From positions 1 to 64,000 of the forward strand of contig JAISGY010000044.1 in NCBI GenBank assembly GCA_031262835.1: a stretch of 64,000 bases of DNA, given 5' to 3'. Numbering within the stretch: the stretch's first letter is position 1; every line of letters begins with the position of its first letter. Of the stretch, positions 33,836 through 43,463 are shown one piece after another. The notes under the pieces were generated by a model. That model saw nothing but the letters and a program-made list of their open reading frames with translations. It searched no databases and had not been told where the DNA came from. The position numbers were made by a program, and so were the translations under genes. Origin of the DNA: Ruminococcus sp. (GTDB taxonomy: Bacteria; Bacillota; Clostridia; Oscillospirales; Ruminococcaceae).

Positions 33836-34453
33836 TTAAGTTTTCGCACAAACCACTGCTTTTACCAGTTTCGCCCCGGCGGCGTAAAGAAGCTTTGTAC
33901 AGGCGTAAATTGTCGCACCCGTCGTGCAAACATCGTCGGCAAGGTATATACGCTTGCCCCTTATATCGTCTCTCCCGTTAGCGTACGACGCTTCGGCGTT
34001 CTTTTTACGCTCCGTTTCGGAAAGAAGGTGTTGCTTTGTTTCGTTAACGCGAATAAGAGCGTTTTTCTTCACGGGGATTGACGTTTCGCGTGACAGGTAA
34101 TGGGCGAAAATCTCCGCTTGGTTATAGCCGCGAAGAGTTTTCCGCCTTTTAACCATGGGTACAGGAACGATAAAGTCAAAGTTTTTATCAAGCGAGACGG
34201 CGGTAATCTTCGCAGAGTGTCTGGCAAAATTCCGCCCGTAAGCGAATTTAAGCGCGTATATCCCGTCAACAACAATATCGGTGTAGACAAAGGCGGAGAT
34301 TATCTCAGCCGGAACAGCAAGGTGCTCCGAAAGCTTAGCTTCACATTCTGCGCAAACAGTCTTATTCCACGCAATGAAACAATCACAGCAAGGGCAGCGG
34401 TTCGGGAAGACTATATCGAGAAGGAAATCATTAACCTTATATTCAGCCGTCAT
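33836..34453 (-). CDS. ComF family phosphoribosyltransferase-like protein
   Basis: A 205-residue ComF protein, linked to DNA uptake and single-strand DNA handling. The N-terminal zinc-binding Cys pairs (NRCPCCDCF, CAECEAKL) are followed by a PRT-like domain with YLADDVCTTGATIYAC as the phosphoribosyl loop. The start overlaps the recD2 end by 11 bases, suggesting coupling. In other Clostridia it is also next to recD2. Confidence 0.92.
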   Translation of the reverse strand: MTAEYKVNDFLLDIVFPNRCPCCDCFIAWNKTVCAECEAKLSEHLAVPAEIISAFVYTDIVVDGIYALKFAYGRNFARHSAKITAVSLDKNFDFIVPVPMVKRRKTLRGYNQAEIFAHYLSRETSIPVKKNALIRVNETKQHLLSETERKKNAEASYANGRDDIRGKRIYLADDVCTTGATIYACTKLLYAAGAKLVKAVVCAKT

Positions 34454-36635
34454 TTTTCAAGAATTCCTCAAGTAATGTGTAGCGCATTGTTTGTAAATTA
34501 TTATCCACCATTTCGCAGACTACATTCCTCGAACCGACGATAACAATAAGCTTTTTTGCGCGTGTTACGGCGGTGTAGAGAAGGTTTCTGCAAAAAAGCT
34601 TGTAATAACCGCCGAGAAGGGGAAGAACAACCGCGTCGAACTCACTGCCTTGACTCTTGTGAACGGTAATTGCGTAGGCAAGTTCAAGCTCGCGGAGCAT
34701 ATCGAATGTGTAATCCGCAAGCTTTCCGTCAAAATCAATTACAACACTGTCGTCTTCCTTAACAATCGAGCGGATAATCCCTATCTCGCCGTTAAAGATT
34801 CCCGTTCCGCTGTCATTGCCTTGCGTCCAGACAATATCGTAGTTGTTTGTTGTCTGCATAACCTTGTCGTTGACGCGGAATTTGTATATGCCGCCCGTGC
34901 CTGTGTCGGTTATCTGCGGGTTTAATACGTCCTGTAAACGCTTGTTAAGCGATTCAACCCCAAGGTCGCCTTTTCGCACCGGGGAGAGCACCTGTATATC
35001 GTCAAGAGGGGAGAAGCCGTATGCCCGCGGTAAGCGGTCGCAGACAAGCTCAATAACAAGCTCCAAGCAACTTTCGGAATCGAGCCTTTGCATGAAGAAA
35101 AAGTCGGTTGCCTTGAGTTCGGGGTACTCACCGCCGACGATTTTATGTGCATTTGTAACGATGCCGCTTTCTTTCGCCTGCCTGAAAACTTCATTTAGGG
35201 TTATAGCAGGGAGTTTGCCGCTTTTTATAATGTCTGCGAGAACATTCCCCGCACCGACAGAGGGAAGCTGGTCGCTGTCGCCGACAAGGATAAGCCGGCA
35301 ATCTTTTTTCAGTGCGCGAAGGAGCGCAGAGAAGAGCTCCGAGTCAACCATCGACATCTCGTCAATAACGCATACGTCACATTCAAGCAGCCTTTTTTCG
35401 TTATGTGAGAAGAGGGCTTTTCCCGCGGCATCGAAGGTAACTTCAAGGAGGCGGTGTATAGTCTTCGCGGAAAAGCCCGTGAGTTCGGATATCCGCTTTG
35501 CGGCTTTTCCTGTAGGAGCGGTAATCTGTACGACCTTTCCCTGTTCTTTGTAGAGGGAGATTATGGCGTTGAGGGTTGTCGTCTTGCCGGTGCCCGGACC
35601 GCCGGTAAGGACGGTAAGTCCGCTTGTCAGGGCAGAGCCGATCGCTTCTTTTTGCTTTTCGGCGTATTTAATTCCCTTGCCGGCTTCTTCTATTTCAATG
35701 TGCGCCATGTAGTCAAATTCATTATGCGAACGGGTTGCGGCTTTAAGGCGGTCTGCTATATAATCCTCCGCCGTAAAGTATTTGTAGAGGCTGACAAATT
35801 TTTCGGTATCTGTTTCGGTAATAGAAATCGCCTTTTTTTCCGACGCGATTTTAAGCGCGGTTAAAACTTCCGTTTCACCCACGTTTAATATTCGCATAAA
35901 TTCAGACTTAAACGATTCGAGAGGAAAAGCAGTGTGCCCGCCGTTAAAAGCAGCGTTTTTAAGGACAAATTCCGCGCCCGCAATGAGTCTTTCCGTAAAA
36001 TCAGAATCTATACCGAGCTTTTCGGCAATCTCATCTGCTTTCTTAAATCCGACGCCTATATCTTCGGAGCAGAGGATATAAGGGTTTTCGGTTATCATCT
36101 CTTTTGAAAACTGCCCCCAAATCTTCCAGACAGTCGCCGCCGTTCCGGGGGATATATCGAATCCCGTAAGGAACATCGAAAGTTCGCGGACACCGTAAAG
36201 AAGCTTGAAGTTTTCACATATTGTGTATGCCTTTTTCTTTGACATTCCGTCTAAGGTTGCAAGCTCTTCGGGGTGATTTTCAAGTATATCGAAGGCGTTT
36301 TCGCCGTATTTTTCAATAAGCTGTTTTGCGGTTTTCTTGCCGACACCCTTAACAGTCCCGCTGCTTAGATATTTAAGCATTGCGGCAGAGCCGGTCGGGA
36401 GCTTTCGCTCAACTGAAACCGCGTAAAATTGTTCGCCATATCTTTGATGAACGGCGAATTCGCCGAAAAGCTTAACCTCTTCGCCCTCGCTTATGTTCCC
36501 GAGTTCGCCGGTTACGGTAAGCGGGGAACCGTGGAAATCAATTACCATAACGGTGAAGCCGTTCTCTTCATTCTGAAAAGTAATGCTTTCAACAGAGCCT
36601 TCAATCGTTTCGGGGTTCCTTAAAACACGTCTCAT
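34443..36635 (-). CDS. recD2: RecD-like DNA helicase (RecD2 type)
   Basis: A 730-residue ATP-dependent 5'-3' helicase not associated with RecBC. N-terminal OB-like and helix-hairpin-helix domains (GVGKKTAKQLIEKYG) precede two RecA-like domains: Walker A GGPGTGKTTT, Walker B DEMSMVD, and YAITVHKSQGSEFD (motif V region). The ATG at 36635 has GGGGGAAG upstream; the TTG at 36653 is rejected. First gene of the recD2-comF-mreB-rimO-pgsA-sfp run. Confidence 0.95.
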   Translation of the reverse strand: MRRVLRNPETIEGSVESITFQNEENGFTVMVIDFHGSPLTVTGELGNISEGEEVKLFGEFAVHQRYGEQFYAVSVERKLPTGSAAMLKYLSSGTVKGVGKKTAKQLIEKYGENAFDILENHPEELATLDGMSKKKAYTICENFKLLYGVRELSMFLTGFDISPGTAATVWKIWGQFSKEMITENPYILCSEDIGVGFKKADEIAEKLGIDSDFTERLIAGAEFVLKNAAFNGGHTAFPLESFKSEFMRILNVGETEVLTALKIASEKKAISITETDTEKFVSLYKYFTAEDYIADRLKAATRSHNEFDYMAHIEIEEAGKGIKYAEKQKEAIGSALTSGLTVLTGGPGTGKTTTLNAIISLYKEQGKVVQITAPTGKAAKRISELTGFSAKTIHRLLEVTFDAAGKALFSHNEKRLLECDVCVIDEMSMVDSELFSALLRALKKDCRLILVGDSDQLPSVGAGNVLADIIKSGKLPAITLNEVFRQAKESGIVTNAHKIVGGEYPELKATDFFFMQRLDSESCLELVIELVCDRLPRAYGFSPLDDIQVLSPVRKGDLGVESLNKRLQDVLNPQITDTGTGGIYKFRVNDKVMQTTNNYDIVWTQGNDSGTGIFNGEIGIIRSIVKEDDSVVIDFDGKLADYTFDMLRELELAYAITVHKSQGSEFDAVVLPLLGGYYKLFCRNLLYTAVTRAKKLIVIVGSRNVVCEMVDNNLQTMRYTLLEEFLKNDG

Positions 36636-36698
36636 ATATTTCACTTCCCCCAAAAATCGGTAATTTTACTGCTGCAATTTTCATTTATAATCCTTATA

Positions 36699-36727
36699 AT
36701 TATAACACATAAAGGCACTAAAAGCAA
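36699..36727 (-). promoter_or_regulatory. Sigma-A-type promoter for the recD2-comF-mreB-rimO-pgsA-sfp operon
   Basis: TTGCTT (36722-36727), 17-base spacer, TATAAT (36699-36704) on the minus strand. Confidence 0.78.
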
Positions 36728-36767
36728 TAGATATTTATGGTGTAAATAATAAATAATTTTGAGTATA

Positions 36768-36824
36768 TTGTTAATTTTTAAAACACATTTTTTTAACAAA
36801 TATATTAAAACAATGATGTATAAT
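36768..36824 (+). promoter_or_regulatory. Upstream region of the esterase gene: inverted repeat and -10 box
   Basis: TATAAT lies at 36819-36824, but no good -35 is at the usual spacing (TTAACA at 36793 is 20 bases away). An inverted repeat TTGTTAA (36768-36774) and TTAACAA (36793-36799) overlaps the -35 position. This suggests a regulated promoter; weak evidence. Confidence 0.4.
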
Positions 36825-36857
36825 GACAGGTAGAATAATATTTTAGGAGTACATATT

Positions 36858-38015
36858 ATGCTCTCGAAAAAGATAAAGATTAATTCGGCGTTAACCGAAA
36901 CGGCAATTGCCTTCGACCCGCAGATACAGCTCGGCGGTTACAGCAACGAAAGCTGGAAGGTTCCCGAGGGGACCACACTTGAAACCGACCATGCTATTCT
37001 TAAGTTTTACGCACCGACCGCGAAGACGGTTGCGGTAAGGCGTTTTTGGTCTGAAGGTCCGCTTACCGATTTGACAAAAGGAGAGGACGGTATATGGACG
37101 CTTAAACTTGACAGTGAGGGTGAGCGATATTCGCCGCTCTTTTTCGAGGTTGACGGGGTTTATGTATTAAATCCGATGTCGGAAATCGGCTGGAGCCACG
37201 GGCACCCGATAAACTATATCGACTTCCCGCATAAGGGCAATGACTACTATATGTGCAAAGACGTTCCGCACGGGACAGTCGCGAGGGAGATTTACTATTC
37301 AACAATCTGTAACTGTTATAAGGGCTGTGAAGTGTATACCCCGCCCGGGTATAATACCGGGGAGTATGAGAGACTTCCGGTGCTGTATTTGCAGCACGGC
37401 TTCGGTGAAAACGAGAGCAGTTGGGTGCATCTCGGGAAGGTTAACTTCATCATGGACAACCTTCTTGCAGAGGGGAAGGCGAAGCCCTGTATAATCGTGA
37501 TGAACAACGGAATGGTTCAGACGCAATACGGAAACGGTACGCGCAAATGGGACGCAATGAAGCTTATGCCGATGCTTGTTGAAGAATGTATACCATTCAT
37601 CGACAGCCATTACCGTACACTTACCGATAAGTGGAATCGAGCAATGGCAGGGCTTTCGATGGGTTCAATGCAAACGAGCGTGACAACCCTCACTAACCCC
37701 GAGCTTTTCGGTTATGCCGGGATTTTCAGCGGATTTCTAAAAAAGCTGCCCGGAATCGGCGACGACGATAATTCGCACCTAAACGCATTTGACGATAAAG
37801 ACAAACTGTTTGAGAATTATAGACTTTTCTTCCGCTGCATGGGCGATAAGGACGAATTCTTCGCACAGTTTAAGGACGAATGTGAGATAATGAAAGAAAA
37901 GGGTCTTGCCCCCGGAGCTTGGGGGGCTCATAAAGAAATTATCTACGAGGGACACCACGACTGGAACGTATGGAGACAGAGTGTCAGAGACTTTTTGGAG
38001 CTTGTGTTTAAGTAA
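36858..38015 (+). CDS. Esterase family (CE1-like) alpha/beta hydrolase with N-terminal beta-sandwich
   Basis: A 385-residue cytosolic serine esterase with no signal peptide. Residues about 25-130 form an E-set/CBM48-like sandwich (ILKFYAPTAKTVAVR). Residues 140-385 are an esterase-D/ferulic-acid-esterase-like domain: nucleophile in GLSMGSM, oxyanion HGFGENESSW, and the C-terminal His in GHHDWNVW. Relatives remove acyl groups from plant polysaccharides. Lacking a signal, it would act on imported oligosaccharides. AGGAG lies 8 bases before the ATG. A lone gene. Confidence 0.87.
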   Translation: MLSKKIKINSALTETAIAFDPQIQLGGYSNESWKVPEGTTLETDHAILKFYAPTAKTVAVRRFWSEGPLTDLTKGEDGIWTLKLDSEGERYSPLFFEVDGVYVLNPMSEIGWSHGHPINYIDFPHKGNDYYMCKDVPHGTVAREIYYSTICNCYKGCEVYTPPGYNTGEYERLPVLYLQHGFGENESSWVHLGKVNFIMDNLLAEGKAKPCIIVMNNGMVQTQYGNGTRKWDAMKLMPMLVEECIPFIDSHYRTLTDKWNRAMAGLSMGSMQTSVTTLTNPELFGYAGIFSGFLKKLPGIGDDDNSHLNAFDDKDKLFENYRLFFRCMGDKDEFFAQFKDECEIMKEKGLAPGAWGAHKEIIYEGHHDWNVWRQSVRDFLELVFK

Positions 38016-38022
38016 ACTAAAA

Positions 38023-38054
38023 GAGCCTGTACGAAAATGTACAGGCTCAAGTTT
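38023..38054. terminator. Bidirectional intrinsic terminator
   Basis: A 10-bp stem GAGCCTGTAC (38023-38032) with GTACAGGCTC (38039-38048) and a 6-base loop; TTTT at 38052 on the plus side, TTTTAGTTT on the minus side. It is between the convergent esterase and TPR lipoprotein genes. Confidence 0.86.
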
Positions 38055-38743
38055 TATTCAGTAACAGCCGTCGTCACCGACGTTGCAACATAGTCGTCAA
38101 AACCGCGGTATTTGTCAATAATCTCTCGGACTTCGGAAACCTTGTCGTAACCCCTCGCTTCGGCGTCGGAAAGGGCAGCCTCGGCAGAATCGAAGTCGAA
38201 GAGGATAGCGTAAGCAATCGCGGTATTGCCGTAAACCTCGGCAAAATCGGGATCGAAAACTTTTGCCTTATCAAGATAATCAATTGCTTCGAGGGGTTTG
38301 TTCATCGTTATGAGAAGATTGCCGATGTTGTTATAAAGTACGGCGGTATCAATGTTGTTGGTAGAGTATGTGTCGGCAAGGAGGTAACATTCAAGGGCTC
38401 TGTCGTATTCGTTTAAGCCTTTTCGCGCAAGTCCCAAAAGGTTGTATGCACTAAAATACCCGCTTAGTGTATTTTCGGCTAAAACTTTATCACAAATGGT
38501 AATCGTGTTTTGATATTGCCCGGTTTTATAGTAACTTTCCGCAAGCATAAGGTCGAGTTCAAACTGCTTGTAGGTAGATAAACCCTTTTCGTCTGCCTCT
38601 GTAAGAAGGGCTATTGCATCAGCATAACGCCCTTCGCCGAAAGCCTTTGCGCCTGAGGTGGCAATTTTATCGCCCGCAGATTTACAGGCGGTAAAAAGGC
38701 TTATCAGAAGTACAAGAGAAATCGCGGTTAAGATTTTTTTCAT
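38054..38743 (-). CDS. Tetratricopeptide repeat lipoprotein
   Basis: A 229-residue exported lipoprotein: hydrophobic signal ending LFTAC, Cys 20. The rest is TPR helices (FGEGRYADAIALLTEADEKG, YNLLGLARKGLNEYDRALECYLLAD, YNNIGNLLITMNKPLEAIDYL). Repeats of this kind form scaffolds for protein partners on the outer face of the membrane. Last gene of its operon, after cca; ribosome site weak. Confidence 0.88.
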   Translation of the reverse strand: MKKILTAISLVLLISLFTACKSAGDKIATSGAKAFGEGRYADAIALLTEADEKGLSTYKQFELDLMLAESYYKTGQYQNTITICDKVLAENTLSGYFSAYNLLGLARKGLNEYDRALECYLLADTYSTNNIDTAVLYNNIGNLLITMNKPLEAIDYLDKAKVFDPDFAEVYGNTAIAYAILFDFDSAEAALSDAEARGYDKVSEVREIIDKYRGFDDYVATSVTTAVTE

Positions 38744-38764
38744 ATAATCACAAGCCTTCGTCGG

Positions 38765-40123
38765 TTAACCGTAATAAACACTTCCGAGTTGGATATTGCG
38801 GTAAATTTCCTTTGCGCGGGAGATGAGAGCGGCAGAGGTATTCGGCGTAACATCGTTTATAACATCGGTAAGGAGCGACGAAAGTATGCGGCGAATATCG
38901 CGCCCCGACGCACCGAGTTCCGATATACGTGTGCCGTCAATATTAAGCATACCGATTGTGTAACATTCGCGGCTTTCTATAATATCGTCGGCGATGGATT
39001 TCATACTTTCAATTACCGGTATGCGGTCGAAACAAATACTCCGTTTCGCCATGTTGTCCCCGCGGATAACTTCGGCTAAAAGCTTCCAGTTTTGATAACC
39101 GATTTCGCTAAGAAGCTTTTTAACGGATGTGCGGTCGGCAACGGGGGTGATGTAGTGGTTACGGACGAGGAGTTTAACGGTCGAAATTGTTTGGTTATCG
39201 TATTTTAAGCCGCGCAAAATCACGTCGGTCATATCCGCGCCGACCTCTTCATGCCCGGAAAAATGCCCTGCACCGGTTGCGTCCTGCCTAAAACAAGACG
39301 GTTTGCCGATATCGTGGAATAAAAGCGCGAGTCGGACGTATTTATCGGGTTTCGCAGCACCGACAGCAACAGCGGTATGTTTCCAAACATCGTAAATGTG
39401 GTACTTACTGTGTTGTTCAAAGTCTACCATCGGTCCTGTTTCGGGAATAATCTGTGTAAAAACTGATGCGTAACGATCGAGGATTGCAGAGGCATTGCGC
39501 CCGCAAAGGAGCTTTGTAAGCTCACCTGAAATGCGTTCTTTAGAGACGTTATCGAGAAGTTTTTGGTTACGGAATATTGCCGCAGCCGTGAAGGTATCCG
39601 GCTCAAAATCAAGAACCGACAGGAACCTAAGCGCGCGCATTATCCGAAGTCCGTCTTCGGTGAAGCGGGTGTCGGCGTCCCCCACACAACGCAAAACCCG
39701 GGCAAAAAGGTCTTTTTGTCCGCCGAACAAATCAACAAGCCCGTCTTTTTGATTATACGCCATTGCGTTGACGGTAAAATCACGTCTGGAGAGGTCCTCC
39801 CGCAGATTGTCGGTAAAGAATACCGAGTCGGGGTGTCTGCCGTCGGAATATTTCCCGTCAAGGCGATAGGTAGTACATTCGATCGGCATTTTATCAATGA
39901 GCACCATAACAGTGCCGTGTTTAATTCCGGTATCGACTGTACGGTACTCCGAAAAAACCGCCTTAATCTGCGCGGGGAGGGCGTTTGTGCAAACGTCATA
40001 GTCTTTGGGATCCTCACCGAGAAGGGAGTCTCTGACACAACCGCCGACTATATAGCCTTCAAAACCGGCTGCGGAAAGTTTCTGTAAAACTTCCCGCACC
40101 TGTGCCGGAAGATTGATTAACAC
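38765..40123 (-). CDS. cca: CCA tRNA nucleotidyltransferase with HD domain
   Basis: A 452-residue class II tRNA nucleotidyltransferase adding the 3' CCA to tRNA. Seen: IVGGCVRDSLLGEDPKDYD (nucleotidyl-transfer Asp pair), RRDFTVNAMAYN, GLRIMRALRF, and LALLFHDIGKP, an HD-type phosphohydrolase motif after the tRNA-binding head. The GTG start follows GGGTG. Cotranscribed with the secreted repeat protein and the TPR lipoprotein. Confidence 0.94.
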   Translation of the reverse strand: MLINLPAQVREVLQKLSAAGFEGYIVGGCVRDSLLGEDPKDYDVCTNALPAQIKAVFSEYRTVDTGIKHGTVMVLIDKMPIECTTYRLDGKYSDGRHPDSVFFTDNLREDLSRRDFTVNAMAYNQKDGLVDLFGGQKDLFARVLRCVGDADTRFTEDGLRIMRALRFLSVLDFEPDTFTAAAIFRNQKLLDNVSKERISGELTKLLCGRNASAILDRYASVFTQIIPETGPMVDFEQHSKYHIYDVWKHTAVAVGAAKPDKYVRLALLFHDIGKPSCFRQDATGAGHFSGHEEVGADMTDVILRGLKYDNQTISTVKLLVRNHYITPVADRTSVKKLLSEIGYQNWKLLAEVIRGDNMAKRSICFDRIPVIESMKSIADDIIESRECYTIGMLNIDGTRISELGASGRDIRRILSSLLTDVINDVTPNTSAALISRAKEIYRNIQLGSVYYG

Positions 40124-40164
40124 TCTTAAAACACCCGCTTAGAAGGAATTTTTTTAAGCAAGAC

Positions 40165-41571
40165 TTACTTTAAGATTATAGCGCAGTAGTTACCGCCTTT
40201 TCTTACGGAGAAGGAAGCGCGGCCGTTGGTGCTGACAACGGAGGAGTCGGAGATGGAGAGTTTTCCTGTTTCGGTGTTGTAGTAATAAAGTCTTACAGTT
40301 CTTCCGGCGTGAGAAGCATTAAAGCCTACAGAAACAACGGCGTATAAACCGAAGTCTATATCGTCCCCGATCTTCATCTGCGAAGCACTTAATGCACCGT
40401 CCGCATATTTGTTAATTGCGGTAGACGGAATAGTTTTTATGCTGTAAGTAACGTCAACGTTAAGGGCTTTCGGTTCGGTTATATCCGCGCCGTTAATCGT
40501 AAAGCGAGAACCGTTGTCGTTTTCAAATGTTACATCGGCATCTCTATACTGAATAGCGTCGAAGAATGACTTCGGAACAGAGGTTTGCTTGTTCATTTCA
40601 ATACGAACATCCGCGCCTGCCGTGCGTCCGTTTATGTAGTTAGCGAGTGAAGTCCAGCCTTTATAGGAGGTGTTGGCAGCAAGATAAGCATCGCCGGAAG
40701 AAACAGCAGCAGAGGACGAACTGCCGGTTGAAGGTGTGTTAACAATAGGAGCATACACGCCGTATCCGTACGCATAGCTTGTCGCTCTGACAACGTCCGC
40801 TTCATTTTTAGTTGCTTCAAGAGCATACGCTTCTGTAAGATAGAAACGCCCGGTTGCACGATTGAAGAAATAGCCCCCGGTAGGAGTCGCAACTTCTGTT
40901 ACGGTCGCGCCTTTATATGCAGCCGCCGCTTCTGCTGCGGTAAGATAGTATTTGTTTGTATCACCGTTTAAATAAACCGGCGTGAAACTATAGTCATAGT
41001 ATTGTCCTGCGATATAGGTCATAACATTTGACACAATTCCGCCGGAACCTGTTACCGCTGCAGCAAAGGTGCTGTAACGATTGCCGGTGCGGATAGAGAA
41101 GAAGAGCCCGGTACCGTTTTTGAGAACGGTATTAATCTCAATTTTTGCGCCGGCATGACTTCTTGCGAGTGCTTCGGTCGGATAGTAGAGACCGTTGCTT
41201 CCGACTTGATATGCAACATATTCGTTTCCGTTTACGGTGTTAACAGTTTGCGTAACAAGGTAAACACCGTCATTTATCAAACCATCCCTGTCAACATAAT
41301 TGCCGGTTACGTTGTCGAAATAGGTGAATCTGTTGGAGGAATACGGAGTTGCCGGCTGTCTGATATATGCCGGAGGAACGTTGTTGAACTGATAATAAGC
41401 TTCAAGATTCGGATACCAATAAATAGCGTCTCCGTAGACATTTTCGGAAGCATACCTATAGGCGCTTCTGGGGATATAGTCATAGTCACGCGCGTTTACG
41501 ACAACAGCAGGTACAGCGAGTGTGAATGCGGTCAGTGCGGCGAGTGCAATACTAAGTGTTCTTTTTTTCAT
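40165..41571 (-). CDS. Secreted protein with aromatic-rich repeats (unknown function)
   Basis: A 468-residue exported protein with a signal peptide (KKRTLSIALAALTAFTLAVP, cleavage near AVVVNA). After a Tyr/Asn/Pro-rich start, at least four 35-45-residue units share a pattern of an aromatic strand, then Y-Y-x-T/S-x-A-x-A (NGLYYPTEALARSHAG, NKYYLTAAEAAAAYKG, GRFYLTEAYALEATKN). A Ser/Gly linker leads to a C-terminal beta domain of about 170 residues (FTINGADITEPKAL..., VRLYYYNTETGKLSI). No sortase or S-layer anchor was found. No match recognised. The ATG at 41571 has GGAGATG upstream. It lies in the tmcAL-cca operon. Confidence 0.75.
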   Translation of the reverse strand: MKKRTLSIALAALTAFTLAVPAVVVNARDYDYIPRSAYRYASENVYGDAIYWYPNLEAYYQFNNVPPAYIRQPATPYSSNRFTYFDNVTGNYVDRDGLINDGVYLVTQTVNTVNGNEYVAYQVGSNGLYYPTEALARSHAGAKIEINTVLKNGTGLFFSIRTGNRYSTFAAAVTGSGGIVSNVMTYIAGQYYDYSFTPVYLNGDTNKYYLTAAEAAAAYKGATVTEVATPTGGYFFNRATGRFYLTEAYALEATKNEADVVRATSYAYGYGVYAPIVNTPSTGSSSSAAVSSGDAYLAANTSYKGWTSLANYINGRTAGADVRIEMNKQTSVPKSFFDAIQYRDADVTFENDNGSRFTINGADITEPKALNVDVTYSIKTIPSTAINKYADGALSASQMKIGDDIDFGLYAVVSVGFNASHAGRTVRLYYYNTETGKLSISDSSVVSTNGRASFSVRKGGNYCAIILK

Positions 41572-41618
41572 AAAAAGCATCTCCGATCTATTTTTAAACA
41601 TTTATTTTACGGGGTAAT

Positions 41619-42905
41619 TTATTCTTGCGGTAATTTACCGCCTTGGGTTACTTCAATATTCGGTGCAGTCGGTTGAGCAGGCAACTCTATCGTTGTGAGT
41701 TTACCGACTTTTGCGGTGAAGTCGCTGCCGCTTCTTGCGACGTTCCTTGCGGCGAGGGAGTAAAGATCGCTCGACATGGTAGTAAGCTGTAAAAAGCGTC
41801 TTGCGGCGGGCAGTTGTGACGTGAACAGTTCCTTTATATCGGAAGAGAACGGAATAGCAAGGCGGTTCTTATTTTCGGCGTTTTTCTCGCGGGAAGCCTT
41901 AATTATCTCAACGCCGCGGTCGTTGAAGGCTAAAATTCGACCGAATGACGGCGGCATCATTAAGTCGGAACTGAGCGCCCCGATATATAGATTCAATAAA
42001 ATCCGGCGGATACGCGCCATTGTGTAACGCTTCGTCTTGACAAGTTCGAGGAATTCATCGAGTGAAACGGCGGCTTTTCCTGCTTCAAACAGGCGGTTTT
42101 CAAGCCCTTGACCCACATCGGGAAGCATAGCAAGCTGTTGGGGTACTGCTTTGCGCAAGAGACAGAGCAGCTCACGTTCAAGGTTGTCGAAATAACAGAG
42201 GGTTTCATTCTCTTCGTATTCTTTAACCGCTTTAAGCGTCTCTTCGGGAACGAAATCCGATATATCGTCGCCGTCTTCAATCATCTCTCTTATCTTTGAA
42301 GCGGAAGCGAAATTCTCTGTAGTTTCGGCTGAGTTATGGAAAACTCCTTCACGTTTTATCGGCAAGATTTCAAAACCGAGACTTAAATACTCAATGCCCT
42401 TAATATATTCAACGGCAAGGATGTTGTTCGGATCATCAAATACATCTGCGATAAGCGGTCCGGATTCAAGTCCGATAATTTCCTGTACAGCCTGCGGATA
42501 TGAAATGCCTTGCTCTAAAAGCGGACGGATTTTCTCGGGGGTTGAGGCATTCTTCGACGCTTCCGCAGCGGTTTTCAATATCTCAAGCGAAGCGTTTTCA
42601 GAGCCGAACGACAGTCCGTCCACACAACCGAGTGCTCCGAGTATCATCATTCCGGCACGTGCAAAAAGTTCAGCCGAAGAAAGGCAATACGGCACAGGAA
42701 GTTCAAGCACAAGGTCAACGCCGCCTGCAACAGCGATTTCGGCACGACGGAATTTGTCGATAATTGCAACATCGCCGCGCTGAACATAGTTTCCGCTCAT
42801 AACTGCAACTATGTGTGTAGCTCCGGCAGCGCGAACCTGTTCGATGTGGTGTTTATGACCGTTGTGAAATGGATTGTACTCAGCAATGATTCCGAATGTT
42901 TTCAT
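41619..42905 (-). CDS. tmcAL: tRNA(Met) cytidine acetate ligase
   Basis: A 428-residue enzyme that forms N4-acetylcytidine at the wobble position of elongator tRNA(Met) using acetate and ATP. The nucleotidyltransferase signature NPFHNGHKHHI (H-x-G-H type) is at residues 12-22, and SGNYVQRGDVAI and LVLELPVPYCLSSAE follow, both diagnostic of the family. The C-terminal helical tRNA-binding part is present. Acetate is provided by the cell's fermentation. The ribosome site is weak; it follows the Cys-cluster gene by 27 bases. Confidence 0.92.
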   Translation of the reverse strand: MKTFGIIAEYNPFHNGHKHHIEQVRAAGATHIVAVMSGNYVQRGDVAIIDKFRRAEIAVAGGVDLVLELPVPYCLSSAELFARAGMMILGALGCVDGLSFGSENASLEILKTAAEASKNASTPEKIRPLLEQGISYPQAVQEIIGLESGPLIADVFDDPNNILAVEYIKGIEYLSLGFEILPIKREGVFHNSAETTENFASASKIREMIEDGDDISDFVPEETLKAVKEYEENETLCYFDNLERELLCLLRKAVPQQLAMLPDVGQGLENRLFEAGKAAVSLDEFLELVKTKRYTMARIRRILLNLYIGALSSDLMMPPSFGRILAFNDRGVEIIKASREKNAENKNRLAIPFSSDIKELFTSQLPAARRFLQLTTMSSDLYSLAARNVARSGSDFTAKVGKLTTIELPAQPTAPNIEVTQGGKLPQE

Positions 42906-42932
42906 GTTCTTAAGATAACACTTTCTAATTCT

Positions 42933-43442
42933 TTATTTTATATACATCAAAATCGGATAACCGTCTGTGTATTCTTTTATTATAGAGGGGTGCATTTTTG
43001 AATGGGCAATAATTTTTTCTGCAAGACCGCTTTTTAAGAGCGACACGATTGAAGAAAAACTGTTTTCAAGGATCGGCTTGCAAAGAAGGGATAACGATAT
43101 AAGAAGCTTGCCCTCCTGCGACATAATTCGATATGGCCAGATTTGACATTCAAAGGGCTTATCATCCGCTAATTTACAACCGTTTTCGTCAAGCATAGGG
43201 CAGTTATACCGCTCGGGTTGGTATGCGTATTTGGGGTCGGTCTGCGGTGATTCCTTCATTACAAAGAGACTGCCGCCCCTTTCCTTTGACACAAACTTTG
43301 TCTCGGGGTAACGCTCCAGAATGATATCGCGCAGGGCGTCGTCAATAACAGGGGTTTCCCAGAGGTCGTACCTTGTGAACCAACAGCAGAGCCTGCATCC
43401 GGCACAATCGTCAGCCTTAATAAGTGAACTTAAAAGTGACAT
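42933..43442 (-). CDS. YkgJ family cysteine cluster protein
   Basis: A 169-residue protein with the YkgJ/CxxCxxCC pattern (DDCAGCRLCCWF at the N-terminus, then YNCPMLDENGCKL and FECQIWPYR), a likely metal or Fe-S binding fold. Function unknown. GGAG lies upstream. It follows the PH-like membrane protein by 21 bases. Confidence 0.82.
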   Translation of the reverse strand: MSLLSSLIKADDCAGCRLCCWFTRYDLWETPVIDDALRDIILERYPETKFVSKERGGSLFVMKESPQTDPKYAYQPERYNCPMLDENGCKLADDKPFECQIWPYRIMSQEGKLLISLSLLCKPILENSFSSIVSLLKSGLAEKIIAHSKMHPSIIKEYTDGYPILMYIK

Positions 43443-43463
43443 TGAATCTCCATTGGATAAAAA

